Shown: positions 8,341 through 16,869 of the stretch, in pieces
Numbering within the stretch: the stretch's first letter is position 1
Layout: each line of letters starts with the position of its first letter
DNA from: Amycolatopsis mediterranei
GTDB taxonomy: Bacteria; Actinomycetota; Actinomycetes; Mycobacteriales; Pseudonocardiaceae
Assembly: GCF_026017845.1 (NCBI RefSeq)
Contig: NZ_CP100416.1
Coordinates: 5,053,176 to 5,117,175 of the forward strand
DNA: 64,000 nucleotides
Direction of reading: 5' to 3'
Notes under the pieces: model-generated
What the model was told of the DNA's origin: nothing
Database searches by the model: none
Seen by the model: only the letters and a program-made list of their open reading frames with translations
Position numbers and translations under genes: made by a program

Positions 8341-9798
8341 TTGTCCACGCCAGCGACGCAGTCCTCGCCCGAGAAGCTCGCCGAAGCCGTCCTCCTGCCC
8401 GGGTTCGCCGGGACGACCGCGCCGGACTGGCTGCGCCGCCGGATCGCCGGCGGCCTGGGCGGGGTGGTGCTGTTCGGCCGCAACGTCGTCGACGACGAGC
8501 AGGTCGCCGCGTTGACCGCGCAGCTGCGGGGGGAGCGCGACGGGGTCGTTGTCGGGATCGACGAAGAGGGCGGCGACGTCACCCGCCTCGACGTGAACAC
8601 CGGGTCGTTCGTGCCGGGCCCGCTCGCCCTGGGCGCGGCGGACGACCCGGAGCTGACCACCGCCGTCGCGGCCGCGCTCGGTGAGCGGCTGGCCGCGTGC
8701 GGCGTCACGCTGAACCTGGCGCCGTGTGCGGACCTGACCCTGGCCGCCGAGGACCCGATCATCGGCGTCCGGGCGTTCGGGTCCGACCCGGCGAAAGCGT
8801 CGCCGCACGTCGCGGCGTACGTGACCGGCCTGCAGAAGTACGGCGTCGCGGCGTGCGCGAAGCACTTTCCGGGCCACGGCGCGGCGACCGAGGACTCGCA
8901 CGTGGCGCTGCCGGTGCTGCCCCGCACGGTCGAGGAGCTGCACGAGATCGAACTGGTCCCGTTCGCCGCGGCGATCCGGGCCGGCGTCCGCTCGGTCATG
9001 TCGGGCCACCTGGTCGTCCGCGCCTGGGGCGACGAGCCGGCCACGCTCAACCGGACCGCGCTCACCGACGTCCTGCGCGGCGAGCTCGGCTTCACCGGCG
9101 CGGTGATCACCGACGCCCTCGAGATGGGCGCGGTGTCCGGCGCGTACGGGCGCCACGACGGTCTGGGCCGCTCGGCCGTGCGGGCCCTGGCCGCGGGGGC
9201 GGACGCGCTGTGCCTCGGCGGCGCGGCGTTCGAGGCCGAGCACCTGGACGCCTGCGTCGCGGCGATCGTGGCCGCGGTCGCGGCGGGGGAGCTGCGCCTG
9301 GAGCGGCTGGCCGAGGCGGCGGCGCGGACGGCGGCGCTGGGCACCGACCCGGCGCCGGCTTCGGTGGGGCCGGTCGACCGGCGGCTCGGCCTGGAGGCGG
9401 CCCGCAAGGCGCTGCGGGTCCAGGGCGAGCCGAGACTGGCCGGGCCGCCGCTCGTGGTCGACGTCCAGACCGAGCCGACCATCGCGGCCGGCCCGATGCC
9501 GTGGGGCCTCGGCGCGCACCTGGCCGAGCTCGTGCCGGGCACCCGGGCGCTGACCGTGACCCCCGACGACGCCGACGTGGTGCTCGAGGCGGCGCCGGGG
9601 TTCCGCAGCGTCGTCGTCGTGACGCGGGAAGCGCACCGGCACCCGCGGGTGCGCGCGCTGCTCACCGCCCTGTCCGGCCTGGATTTCATCCGGGTGGAGA
9701 CGGGCGTGCCCGGACCCGACGGCGACGGCGGTGCGCGGATCGACACGTTCAGCGGCTCCTGGGTCAGCCTGCGTGCGGCGGCCGAGCACCTGGCCTGA
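8341..9798 (+). CDS. GH3 beta-N-acetylglucosaminidase (NagZ-like)
   Basis: A 485-residue GH3 hydrolase without a signal peptide, so it is cytoplasmic. KHFPGHG at residues 174-180 and the following EDSH form the NagZ-type catalytic His/Asp dyad loop. The nucleophile is probably D258 in VITDALEMG. The NagZ core is followed by about 150 residues of an alpha/beta C-terminal domain common in actinomycete members. I chose TTG 8341 because GAAGGGG lies just upstream, whereas the longer open frame only reads the permease out of frame. It would split imported chitobiose or muropeptide-derived sugars, completing the uptake operon. Confidence 0.87.
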   Translation: MSTPATQSSPEKLAEAVLLPGFAGTTAPDWLRRRIAGGLGGVVLFGRNVVDDEQVAALTAQLRGERDGVVVGIDEEGGDVTRLDVNTGSFVPGPLALGAADDPELTTAVAAALGERLAACGVTLNLAPCADLTLAAEDPIIGVRAFGSDPAKASPHVAAYVTGLQKYGVAACAKHFPGHGAATEDSHVALPVLPRTVEELHEIELVPFAAAIRAGVRSVMSGHLVVRAWGDEPATLNRTALTDVLRGELGFTGAVITDALEMGAVSGAYGRHDGLGRSAVRALAAGADALCLGGAAFEAEHLDACVAAIVAAVAAGELRLERLAEAAARTAALGTDPAPASVGPVDRRLGLEAARKALRVQGEPRLAGPPLVVDVQTEPTIAAGPMPWGLGAHLAELVPGTRALTVTPDDADVVLEAAPGFRSVVVVTREAHRHPRVRALLTALSGLDFIRVETGVPGPDGDGGARIDTFSGSWVSLRAAAEHLA

Positions 9799-9808
9799 CC
9801 AGCCACGT

Positions 9809-9839
9809 CGACGCCCCGCCGCGACCTGGTGGGGCGTCG
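9809..9839 (+). terminator. hairpin terminator after the GH3 gene
   Basis: CGACGCCCCGCC and GGTGGGGCGTCG form a 12-bp stem with one G-T pair around a 7-nt loop. There is no T tract, so it is an actinomycete-type hairpin terminator. Confidence 0.6.
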
Positions 9840-9910
9840 GCGCGCTCGCGGTCGGGCGGCGCTCGCCTTGCTAGAGTCGTTCTCCCGGACGGCGACCGAT
9901 GGAGCGAAGT

Positions 9911-12900
9911 GTGGCTGAGGGCGGCCTGTCTCTGCAGGACCTCATCAAGCGGCGCCAGGCCAGCGGCTTCGTCGGGCGGCGTCACGAGCTGGGCCAGTTC
10001 GAGGAAAACCTCCGGTTGCCCGTGGTGGACGGGCGTCGCCGGTTCCTGTTCAGCGTGCACGGCGACGCCGGGGTGGGGAAGTCGTTCCTGCTGAACCAGC
10101 TCGACCGGATCGCCGGCGAGCAAGGCTGCGTCACCGCGTACGTCGACGAGTCGGTCTTCGACATCCCGGCGGTGCTCGCCGGCATCGTCCGGTCGTTCGC
10201 GCGCCAGGGCGACCCCTGTAAGGAGTTCACCCGCAAGTCCGAGCTGTACTACGAGAAGCGCCACGAACTCGACGCGGACCCGGCGACTCCGGACGGTCTG
10301 TCCTCGGTGCTCACCCGGTCGGCGGTCAGGATCGGCTTGCGCGCGGCGGAGGACATTCCCGTCGTCGGCTCGTTCGCGAAGGAGCTGGACCGGGAGGCGC
10401 TCGCCAACCAGGTCGAGAAGTTCCGCGCGTTCCTGAGCGTGAAGCTGCGGAACCAGCACGACGTCCGGCTGCTGCTGTCGCCGGTCGAGGAGCTGACGCC
10501 GGTTTTCGTGAGCGAACTCCACACGGTCGCGGTGAAACGCCCAGTCGTCTTGTTCTTCGATACGTTCGAGCGCACCGGGTCGTTCCTGGAGCGCTGGCTG
10601 CTGGACCTGCTCGAGGGCCGGTACGGCGCCCTGCCGCCGAACCTGCTACTGGTCGTCGCCGGGCAGCACCCGCTGGACGTCAACGCCTGGGGCGACTACG
10701 TGGGCATCCGCGCCGACTTCGCGCTCGCGGTGTTCACCGAAGCGGAAGCCCGCGAATTCCTGGCCGCGCGGGGCATCACGGCGGCCGAGGTCGTGGAGGT
10801 CGTCCTGGCGCTGTCCGGGCGGCTGCCGGTGTTGCTGGCCCTGCTGGCCGAGTCGCGGCCGGACAGCGCCGCGAGCGTGCCGGACCCGGGCGACAACGCG
10901 GTGGAGCGCTTCCTCAAGTGGGAAAAGGACGAAAACCGCAAGCGGGCCGCCCTGCGCGGGGCGCTGCCCCGTCAGCTCGACCGCGACGCGTTCGCGCTGA
11001 TCACGGACTCGACCACCCCGGACGAGGACTTCGACTGGCTCCGCCGCCTCCCCTTCGTGGCGGAACGGTCGACCGGCTACCGCTACCACGATGTCGTCCG
11101 AGACACGATGATCCGCGTGGTGCGGCGCCGCTCGTCCGTCGAGTGGCGTGAGCGGCACAGCGCATTGGCGGAGTACTACCGGGCCGGACGGGACGAACTG
11201 GGCCTCGAGGCCGACGCCGGCTGGCAGGACGAGCGCTGGCAGGCACTAGCGGTGGAGGAGCACTACCACCGCCTCTGCGCCACGGGAGCGACGGCGGACG
11301 CGCTGGTCGCGTTGGTCGAGACCGCGGCGGCGCGGGCCGACCAGACCGGCCGGTGGGTGGCGATGGTGGCCCAAGCGGGTGCCGACTCCGGCCGGGAGCA
11401 GCTGATCGCCCTGGGCGCCCGGTTGGCCGCGGCCGAAGACATAACCGCACTTCTGACGTGCCTGACGACGGAGAGCGCACTGCCGGACATGGCCCGGTTC
11501 GAAGCGCACCAGGCGCTTGCCTTGGAACACGTCCGGAAGGACGATTTCGCCGCCGCCGTGGAGGCGTTGACAAGAGCTCTCGAATACGATCCCGACGACG
11601 GCTGGGCTCTCCCGAGCCGGGGGATCGCGTACCGGGTGCTCGGGGAGCTCGAGAAGTCCCTCGCGGACCTCGACCGGGCGGCCGGACTGGATCCGGATTC
11701 CGCGTGGACGATCGGCGCTCGCGGCGAGACGCTCCAGGCGATGCAGCGAAACGAAGAGGCACTGGCCGACTTCGACCGTGCCTTGGAACTCGAGCCCGAC
11801 AGGGCGGACATGCACGCCGCGCGGGGGCAGGCGCTCTACGCGTTGGACCGCTACCCGGAGGCCCTGGCGACGTTCACCCGGGCGTTGGAGATCGAACCGG
11901 ACGACACGTGGTTGCTCGGCTGGCGTGGTCGAGTGCACCGTTGGCAGGAGTCCTACGCCAGTGCCCTCGCCGACGCCACCCGGGTGCTCGAGCTGGAACC
12001 GGACGCGGACTGGGCCCTGGACGAACGCGGCGAGACGCACCGGCTGATGGGGCACCACGAGGAAGCGCTGGCCGATCTCACGCGCGCGGTCGAGATCGAC
12101 CCGCAGTACGCCGGTGCCTTCGCACGGCGTGGTGCCGCCTACGCGGACATGGGGCGCTGGGCGGAGGCACTGGCCGACTACGACCGGTCCCTCGAAATCC
12201 AGCCGTCCTCGGTATTGACGCTGGGCAGACGGGCGTTGGCCCATCGGGATTCCGGCAATCACGGCTTGGCGATGGCGGACTTCGCGAGAGCCCTCGAGAT
12301 CAACCCGGAGGCGGACTGGATCTTCAGGGACCGCGCCCAAACCCACCACCTCGCCGGACGGCTGGCCGAGGCGCTGGCGGACTACGACCGGACGATCGAG
12401 CTGGACCCGGAATACTCGTGGGCGGTCCGGCAACGGGCGCTGGTGTTGCGGGATCTCGGCCGCCTGGAAGAGGCCCTCACAAGCCTCACCCGGTTGGCGG
12501 AAGCCGATCCGGCCACTGCGTGGCGGTGGTGCGACCGCGGGGCGATCCTGCACCGGCTGGGGCGGTTCGAAGAGGCGGTGGCCGACTTCACCCGCGCGAT
12601 CGAGATCGACCCGGACCAGGGACTGGCATTCAGCCAACGAGGGCAGATCCATCGCCGTTGCGGCCGGCTGGCCGAGGCGAGAGCCGACCTCGAGCGTTCG
12701 GCCCAGCTCGACGCCGAAGCCTGGGACCACTACCAGCTGGGTCTTCTCGCGCACGTCGAGGGACGGCCGGATGCGGCCAAGGACCTGTTCTCGGCTGCCT
12801 TGCGGGCCGAAGCCGCCGAGGCCGCCGAGGCCGCCGAGGCCGCCGAGGCCGCAGACGGGAACGCGGGAGTCGCCAACTCGGTGCTCTACCACCTCGCACT

Positions 12901-13069
12901 CGGTGACGTGGCCGAAGCGCGAACCCTGTTCCGGACCGTTCTGACGGAAGCGGCCGGCGACGGCGAGTACCTCGACGGCATCGCGGAGCTGGAGGATCTC
13001 GGTTCCGTCATACCGGTGCCCGAGTTGCCGGAGTTCGTGGCCGCACTGCGGGCGAATCTGCACGAATAG
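9911..13069 (+). CDS. P-loop NTPase with about a dozen C-terminal TPR repeats (STAND-like)
   Basis: A protein of about 1050 residues. The first 400 residues are an ATPase region: an FVGRRHEL entry motif typical of AAA_16/STAND proteins, Walker A GDAGVGKS near residue 58 and Walker B-like VVLFFDTFER near residue 213. Residues about 520-1000 hold roughly a dozen 34-residue TPR units of the form A.ADxxRALEldP. GTG 9911 follows GGAGCGA, while an ATG at 9899 is in frame but has a weaker RBS. A -10-like TAGAGT lies at 9872-9877. There is no signal or membrane segment. Such proteins are signalling or defence scaffolds, but the partner is unknown and no effector domain is obvious. Confidence 0.8.
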   Translation: MAEGGLSLQDLIKRRQASGFVGRRHELGQFEENLRLPVVDGRRRFLFSVHGDAGVGKSFLLNQLDRIAGEQGCVTAYVDESVFDIPAVLAGIVRSFARQGDPCKEFTRKSELYYEKRHELDADPATPDGLSSVLTRSAVRIGLRAAEDIPVVGSFAKELDREALANQVEKFRAFLSVKLRNQHDVRLLLSPVEELTPVFVSELHTVAVKRPVVLFFDTFERTGSFLERWLLDLLEGRYGALPPNLLLVVAGQHPLDVNAWGDYVGIRADFALAVFTEAEAREFLAARGITAAEVVEVVLALSGRLPVLLALLAESRPDSAASVPDPGDNAVERFLKWEKDENRKRAALRGALPRQLDRDAFALITDSTTPDEDFDWLRRLPFVAERSTGYRYHDVVRDTMIRVVRRRSSVEWRERHSALAEYYRAGRDELGLEADAGWQDERWQALAVEEHYHRLCATGATADALVALVETAAARADQTGRWVAMVAQAGADSGREQLIALGARLAAAEDITALLTCLTTESALPDMARFEAHQALALEHVRKDDFAAAVEALTRALEYDPDDGWALPSRGIAYRVLGELEKSLADLDRAAGLDPDSAWTIGARGETLQAMQRNEEALADFDRALELEPDRADMHAARGQALYALDRYPEALATFTRALEIEPDDTWLLGWRGRVHRWQESYASALADATRVLELEPDADWALDERGETHRLMGHHEEALADLTRAVEIDPQYAGAFARRGAAYADMGRWAEALADYDRSLEIQPSSVLTLGRRALAHRDSGNHGLAMADFARALEINPEADWIFRDRAQTHHLAGRLAEALADYDRTIELDPEYSWAVRQRALVLRDLGRLEEALTSLTRLAEADPATAWRWCDRGAILHRLGRFEEAVADFTRAIEIDPDQGLAFSQRGQIHRRCGRLAEARADLERSAQLDAEAWDHYQLGLLAHVEGRPDAAKDLFSAALRAEAAEAAEAAEAAEAADGNAGVANSVLYHLALGDVAEARTLFRTVLTEAAGDGEYLDGIAELEDLGSVIPVPELPEFVAALRANLHE
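12812..12847 (+). repeat. 9-bp tandem repeat coding (AAE)n
   Basis: Four perfect copies of GCCGCCGAG lie inside the TPR protein gene and encode an AAE run near its C-terminus. It is likely a helical linker and prone to slippage. Confidence 0.85.
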
Positions 13070-13161
13070 CCGGATGTCCAGAAGTTCAGCCGCGATTTGT
13101 ACGAGGCTTGTACCGGTGGTCTTCATTCTGTCCTCACACCGAAAAACTGGAGGACGGAAGA

Positions 13162-13920
13162 ATGAACATGGGCATCGTGAAGCGGATGGCGGGGGTCGCC
13201 GGAATCGCCGCGGCGATCGTGGTCGTCGGGGCGGGCCCGGCGTTCGCGGCATCGGGCACCGTGCACACCGATTCGGGGGCGCCGCTGACCGTGCGGTCGA
13301 GCCCGAGCGCCAGTGCGGGCTCGGTCGGCAGCATCGCCGACGGCACGGCGGTGACCATCAGCTGCCAGACCAACGGATCCACCGTCGACGGCAAGTACGG
13401 CACCTCGGACATCTGGGACAAGGTGGGCGACGGCTACGTCAGCGACGCCTACGTCTACACCGGCTCCGACGGCCGGGTCGCGCCGGACTGCGCGGGCTCG
13501 ACGCTGGCCTGCTCGACCTCGGGCACCGGCGACCCGAACACCTGCGCCGAGGCGGTCACCAAGGCGAAGTCCCGCATCCACACGAACGACCTCGACTCCT
13601 ACGAGGGCTGGTGCGACCGGATCAACGCCCAGAACTACGGCTGGTCCGCCTCGGGCTCCGAGACGGCCTACGTCCACTGGACCCAGATCCCGAGCTCGTT
13701 CAAGCACCCGGGTGACTACCAGGTCCCGGCCGGCGGGCTCGCCTTCTTCAAGAGCAGCGGTGCCGGGCACACGATGATCTCGATCGGCGGCGGCAAGTTC
13801 CTGTCGAACGACATCAACGGCTACGGCAGCTACACCGAGACGACGATCGCGCAGATCAAGAGCAAGTGGGGCCAGACCTACCTCGGCTGGTCGCAGCCGT
13901 GGTTCAAGGTCAACCACTGA
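13162..13920 (+). CDS. secreted SH3-domain protein, possible cell-wall hydrolase
   Basis: A 252-residue protein with a Sec signal (KRMAGVAGIAAAIVVVGAG, cut after AFA). It has an SH3b-like domain at about residues 35-110 (LTVRSSPSASAGSVG, then DKVGDGYVSDAYVYT). The C-terminal domain of about 130 residues has a WCDRINAQNYGW motif and a late His in GAGHTMISIGGGKF. A Cys followed by a late His suggests an NlpC/P60- or CHAP-like amidase fold, which is only an inference. The ATG at 13162 follows GGAGGA, and the longer upstream open frame has no RBS. A strong hairpin follows. Confidence 0.82.
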   Translation: MNMGIVKRMAGVAGIAAAIVVVGAGPAFAASGTVHTDSGAPLTVRSSPSASAGSVGSIADGTAVTISCQTNGSTVDGKYGTSDIWDKVGDGYVSDAYVYTGSDGRVAPDCAGSTLACSTSGTGDPNTCAEAVTKAKSRIHTNDLDSYEGWCDRINAQNYGWSASGSETAYVHWTQIPSSFKHPGDYQVPAGGLAFFKSSGAGHTMISIGGGKFLSNDINGYGSYTETTIAQIKSKWGQTYLGWSQPWFKVNH

Positions 13921-13931
13921 CCTCGCGAACA

Positions 13932-13976
13932 GCCGGCGGGCCCCTGTCCACCTCCTGCGGACAGGGGCCCGCCGGC
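13932..13976. terminator. bidirectional terminator with an 18-bp perfect stem
   Basis: GCCGGCGGGCCCCTGTCC pairs perfectly with its reverse complement across a 9-nt loop. It fills the 57-bp gap between two convergent genes and probably ends transcripts from both. Confidence 0.85.
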
Positions 13977-13977
13977 G

Positions 13978-15036
13978 TCACAGCTTCATGACCTGGTGCG
14001 CCGGATCCGCCAGGTAGGCCAGCAGGTTCCCGGGCCGGTACGGCGGCCGCAGCTGTTCACTGCGGTGCAGCACGCACGACCCCGCGAACTCCGTCCCCGG
14101 ATCCGCCCCGCCGATGAGGCGGTCGGCCGAGCCGAACCAGCGGAAGAATGCGTTGAGCGAATTGTGCAGCTCGCCCAGTTCGTCGCGCGCGGCCAGATAC
14201 CCGAACGCGTTTTCCTTGAACGCGAGGCCGCACTGTTCGGCGCGGTCGGCCATCCACCGCAGGGTGAGGTCGGACAAGGCCGATTGCCGATAACCGCCCC
14301 CGACGTCGGAATGGGCGCCGGCGAACCAGACCTGTTCGCGGATCCGGCCATCCGCCGCCGTCGACGTCTTCGACGGTGCCCAGACGGCCGGGCTGAACGA
14401 CTTGCGGTGCTCGTCGACCGCCAGTGCCTGGAACGCCGCCTGCACGATCGAGGTCAGCTCCATGTCGTGGAACTGCCAGCGCTTGTTCAGCAGGTGGATC
14501 AGCCGGCCGCCGCTGAGGGGGATGCCCAGCGCGCCGACGGTGTCCCAGACGCCGACGAACCGGATGGGCGTCCGGTCTTCGCGGGCGTACTTCGCGCGGA
14601 ACTCGCGGGCCCGCGGGCTGTCCGGGCCGGAGGTGGGCCGGTCGCGGTCCCGGTAGAGCCGGTAGGCCTCCTCGAGCCGGTCGAGCTCGCCGGGGCGCAG
14701 GACACCGCAGTTGCGGATGAAGCCCACGGTGCTGCGCGCGGTGTAGGCACCGCGGCTGAAGCCGAAGAAGAACAGTTCGTCGCCGGGTTCGTAGTTTTCG
14801 GCGACGAAGCGGTAGGCGTCCTGGACGTTCGCCGAGAGTCCCATGCCGAAAGCGCCGCCGAAGAGGTGGTCCCACAGCTTTCCGGTGCCGACGCCTTCGC
14901 GGTAGTACACCCGCTGCGGCGTGCCGGCCGGGTCGGTGGGCGCGACGGCCTTCTGGAGCTGGCCCACGTTGGTCGGAGCCGGCTGGCGGAGGGTGTTCCA
15001 GGTCCCGTCGCAGCAGATCACCAGACGTTTCGGCAT
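13978..15036 (-). CDS. DUF2235 alpha/beta-hydrolase
   Basis: A 352-residue protein of the DUF2235 family (T6SS phospholipase effector Tle1-like catalytic domain). It has the family opening KRLVICCDGTWN, the nucleophile elbow FGFSRGAYTAR (GxSxG type) and FVGVWDTVGALG. The late motif AGAHSDVGGGY supplies the Asp/His region. There is no signal peptide. I placed the start at ATG 15034-15036, which follows GGGGAGGAAGC. An upstream in-frame ATG lacks an RBS. Its biological role in actinomycetes is unknown, and no T6SS genes are nearby. Confidence 0.86.
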   Translation of the reverse strand: MPKRLVICCDGTWNTLRQPAPTNVGQLQKAVAPTDPAGTPQRVYYREGVGTGKLWDHLFGGAFGMGLSANVQDAYRFVAENYEPGDELFFFGFSRGAYTARSTVGFIRNCGVLRPGELDRLEEAYRLYRDRDRPTSGPDSPRAREFRAKYAREDRTPIRFVGVWDTVGALGIPLSGGRLIHLLNKRWQFHDMELTSIVQAAFQALAVDEHRKSFSPAVWAPSKTSTAADGRIREQVWFAGAHSDVGGGYRQSALSDLTLRWMADRAEQCGLAFKENAFGYLAARDELGELHNSLNAFFRWFGSADRLIGGADPGTEFAGSCVLHRSEQLRPPYRPGNLLAYLADPAHQVMKL

Positions 15037-15100
15037 GCTTCCTCCCCGGTCCGGACCCCCGTGAGTCGCCGGCACCCGGTACCGCGTTACGGCAGGTCGA

Positions 15101-15634
15101 TCACCCGGAACGGTGACGGCCCCCGATCGCGGGATCGCCGTCCTGGCTCCCCGGTGCGCGACGGCCCAGCGGCAGCGCCAGCAGCTCCGAACGCCCCGGC
15201 GTGAGGGAGCCGACCGGTTGCCAGCCCCACCGGCGGTACATCGCGTGCGCCGGGGCGGCCGTCGACGCGGCCAGCACCGCGAACGGCTCGGACCGCGCGG
15301 CGAGCAGCCGGTCGAGCAGGTCCCGCCCGTGGCCGCGTCCGCGCAGCTCCGGCCGGACGGCGAGTTCGTACACGTAGAACACCGGGTTCCGGGCCAGCGA
15401 GGGCGGTGCGGCGGTCGTGGCCCGCGGGTGCCACCAGCCCGCCTCCCGGCCGACGCCGTAGGCGAACCCGGCCAGCCGTCCTCCCTTGTGGACGGTGGTC
15501 AGCGCGAACCCCGGGAGGAGCGCGTGCCGGGACCCGGTCTCGCGGAACCGGGCCGCTTCGGGTTCGCCTTTCCCGTACGGTGGTTCCCGGTAGACGTCGA
15601 GGTAGAGGTCGCCGAGCTCGGCCCAGTCAGGCAT
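15101..15634 (-). CDS. GNAT N-acetyltransferase of the RiPP cluster
   Basis: A 177-residue acetyltransferase. The acetyl-CoA motif reads VYELAVRPELRGRGHGRDLL, and the C-terminal part AHAMYRRWGWQPVGSL is typical of GNAT beta5-alpha4. Its ATG lies inside the last codons of the MFS gene (8-bp overlap), so it is the fourth gene of the YcaO operon. GNAT enzymes N-acetylate amines, so acetylation of the peptide product as a modification or self-protection step is plausible. A detoxifying role cannot be excluded. Confidence 0.85.
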   Translation of the reverse strand: MPDWAELGDLYLDVYREPPYGKGEPEAARFRETGSRHALLPGFALTTVHKGGRLAGFAYGVGREAGWWHPRATTAAPPSLARNPVFYVYELAVRPELRGRGHGRDLLDRLLAARSEPFAVLAASTAAPAHAMYRRWGWQPVGSLTPGRSELLALPLGRRAPGSQDGDPAIGGRHRSG

Positions 15635-16859
15635 CCGCGGTCTCCCGGGTCGCGGCCGGCTCCGGAACCGCCTTCAGCCCCGCGAGGACGACCACCGCCA
15701 GCATGCAGCACCCGGCCAGGACCAGCCAGGGCAGCTGCGGGCCCGCGCCCAGCAGGGCGGTGAACGTCACCGGCGCCAGCACCCGGGCCACGCCCCACAA
15801 CAGTTCCTCCAGCCCGAGGTACCGGCCGCGCAGGTGCGGCGGCGCGAGCGCGACGGTGAGCGCGCTGCTGGTCGGGGCCTGCAGCAGCTCGGCCGCGGTG
15901 AACACGGCGGTGGCCACGGTCAGCACGGCGAACACCGGCAGCGGCGCGGCGAGCGGCGCGACCGCGAACAGCAGGAAGGCGGCCGCCCAGACCACCGCCG
16001 CGACCTGCAGCGTCCGGGGCTTGCCGAAGCGTTCCACGCGCCGGGCCACGACTGTCTGCGCGAGCACCACGAGAACCGTGTTGAGGGCGAACAGTACCCC
16101 GGGCTGCCACGCCGGCAGCCGCAGCGTGTCGAGCACGTACGCGCTCAGCAGGACGGTCAAGGCCAGGTCACACAGGGCGAAGACGAACACCGTCACGAGC
16201 ACCCGCCGGAACGCCCGGTCGGCCAGCACGGCCCGGTACCCCCGGCGACGCGCGGGCTCGCGGGCGGCCCGCGGCGGGCCGGCCCGGCCGCCCCGCCAGG
16301 CCGCGGTCAGAGCCGCCGCGAGGAGGAAGCTGGCCGCGTTCAGCACGACGATCGTGGTGTAGCCGCCCGCGACGACGAGCGCACTGCCGGCCAGCCCGCC
16401 GACGCCGATGCCGACGTTGCGCAGCGTCCGCTCCATCGCGTACCAGCGGGCGCGCTGGCCGTCGTCGGCCACCTGCGCGACCAGCGCCCCGGACGCCGGC
16501 CAGAACAGCCCTTCACCCCAGAACGTCAGCGCGGCCAGTGCCACCAGCTGCCACAACGACCCGGCGAAGACGTACCCGGCGAAGGTCGCGACCCGCAGCA
16601 GGTTGGCGGCGACCACGATCCGCCGCGGGCCGAAGCGGTCGACCAGCGGACCGGCGCACGGCCCGGCCGGCAGGGCGAGCAGCGCCGCGGCGGAGAGCGC
16701 GGCACCGACCGCGGTCAGCGGGATCGCTTTGGCCGCGTGGAAGTACACGACGGCGAACGGCAGGAACAGGCCCGTGCCGAGCGCGTCGACGCCCTGCGCG
16801 GCGACCAGCGGCAGGCGGCCCCGGGTCCGGGGCAGCCCGAGCAGTTCGGTGACGGCCAT
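15627..16859 (-). CDS. MFS exporter of the RiPP cluster
   Basis: A 410-residue, 12-helix MFS protein. The loop motif AGPLVDRFGPRRIVVAANLL is MFS motif A, and the overall sequence resembles the drug/macrolide efflux (MFS_1, TetA/BcrA-like) exporters. GAGGAG sits in the 10-bp gap behind the YcaO stop. It is probably the exporter or immunity protein for the modified peptide. Confidence 0.87.
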   Translation of the reverse strand: MAVTELLGLPRTRGRLPLVAAQGVDALGTGLFLPFAVVYFHAAKAIPLTAVGAALSAAALLALPAGPCAGPLVDRFGPRRIVVAANLLRVATFAGYVFAGSLWQLVALAALTFWGEGLFWPASGALVAQVADDGQRARWYAMERTLRNVGIGVGGLAGSALVVAGGYTTIVVLNAASFLLAAALTAAWRGGRAGPPRAAREPARRRGYRAVLADRAFRRVLVTVFVFALCDLALTVLLSAYVLDTLRLPAWQPGVLFALNTVLVVLAQTVVARRVERFGKPRTLQVAAVVWAAAFLLFAVAPLAAPLPVFAVLTVATAVFTAAELLQAPTSSALTVALAPPHLRGRYLGLEELLWGVARVLAPVTFTALLGAGPQLPWLVLAGCCMLAVVVLAGLKAVPEPAATRETADA

Positions 16860-16869
16860 CCGGAGCTCC

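Noticed and set aside
12812..12847. Possible CRISPR-like or satellite repeat
   Set aside because: The 9-bp units are contiguous with no spacers and lie in frame in the TPR protein. It is a simple coding microsatellite.
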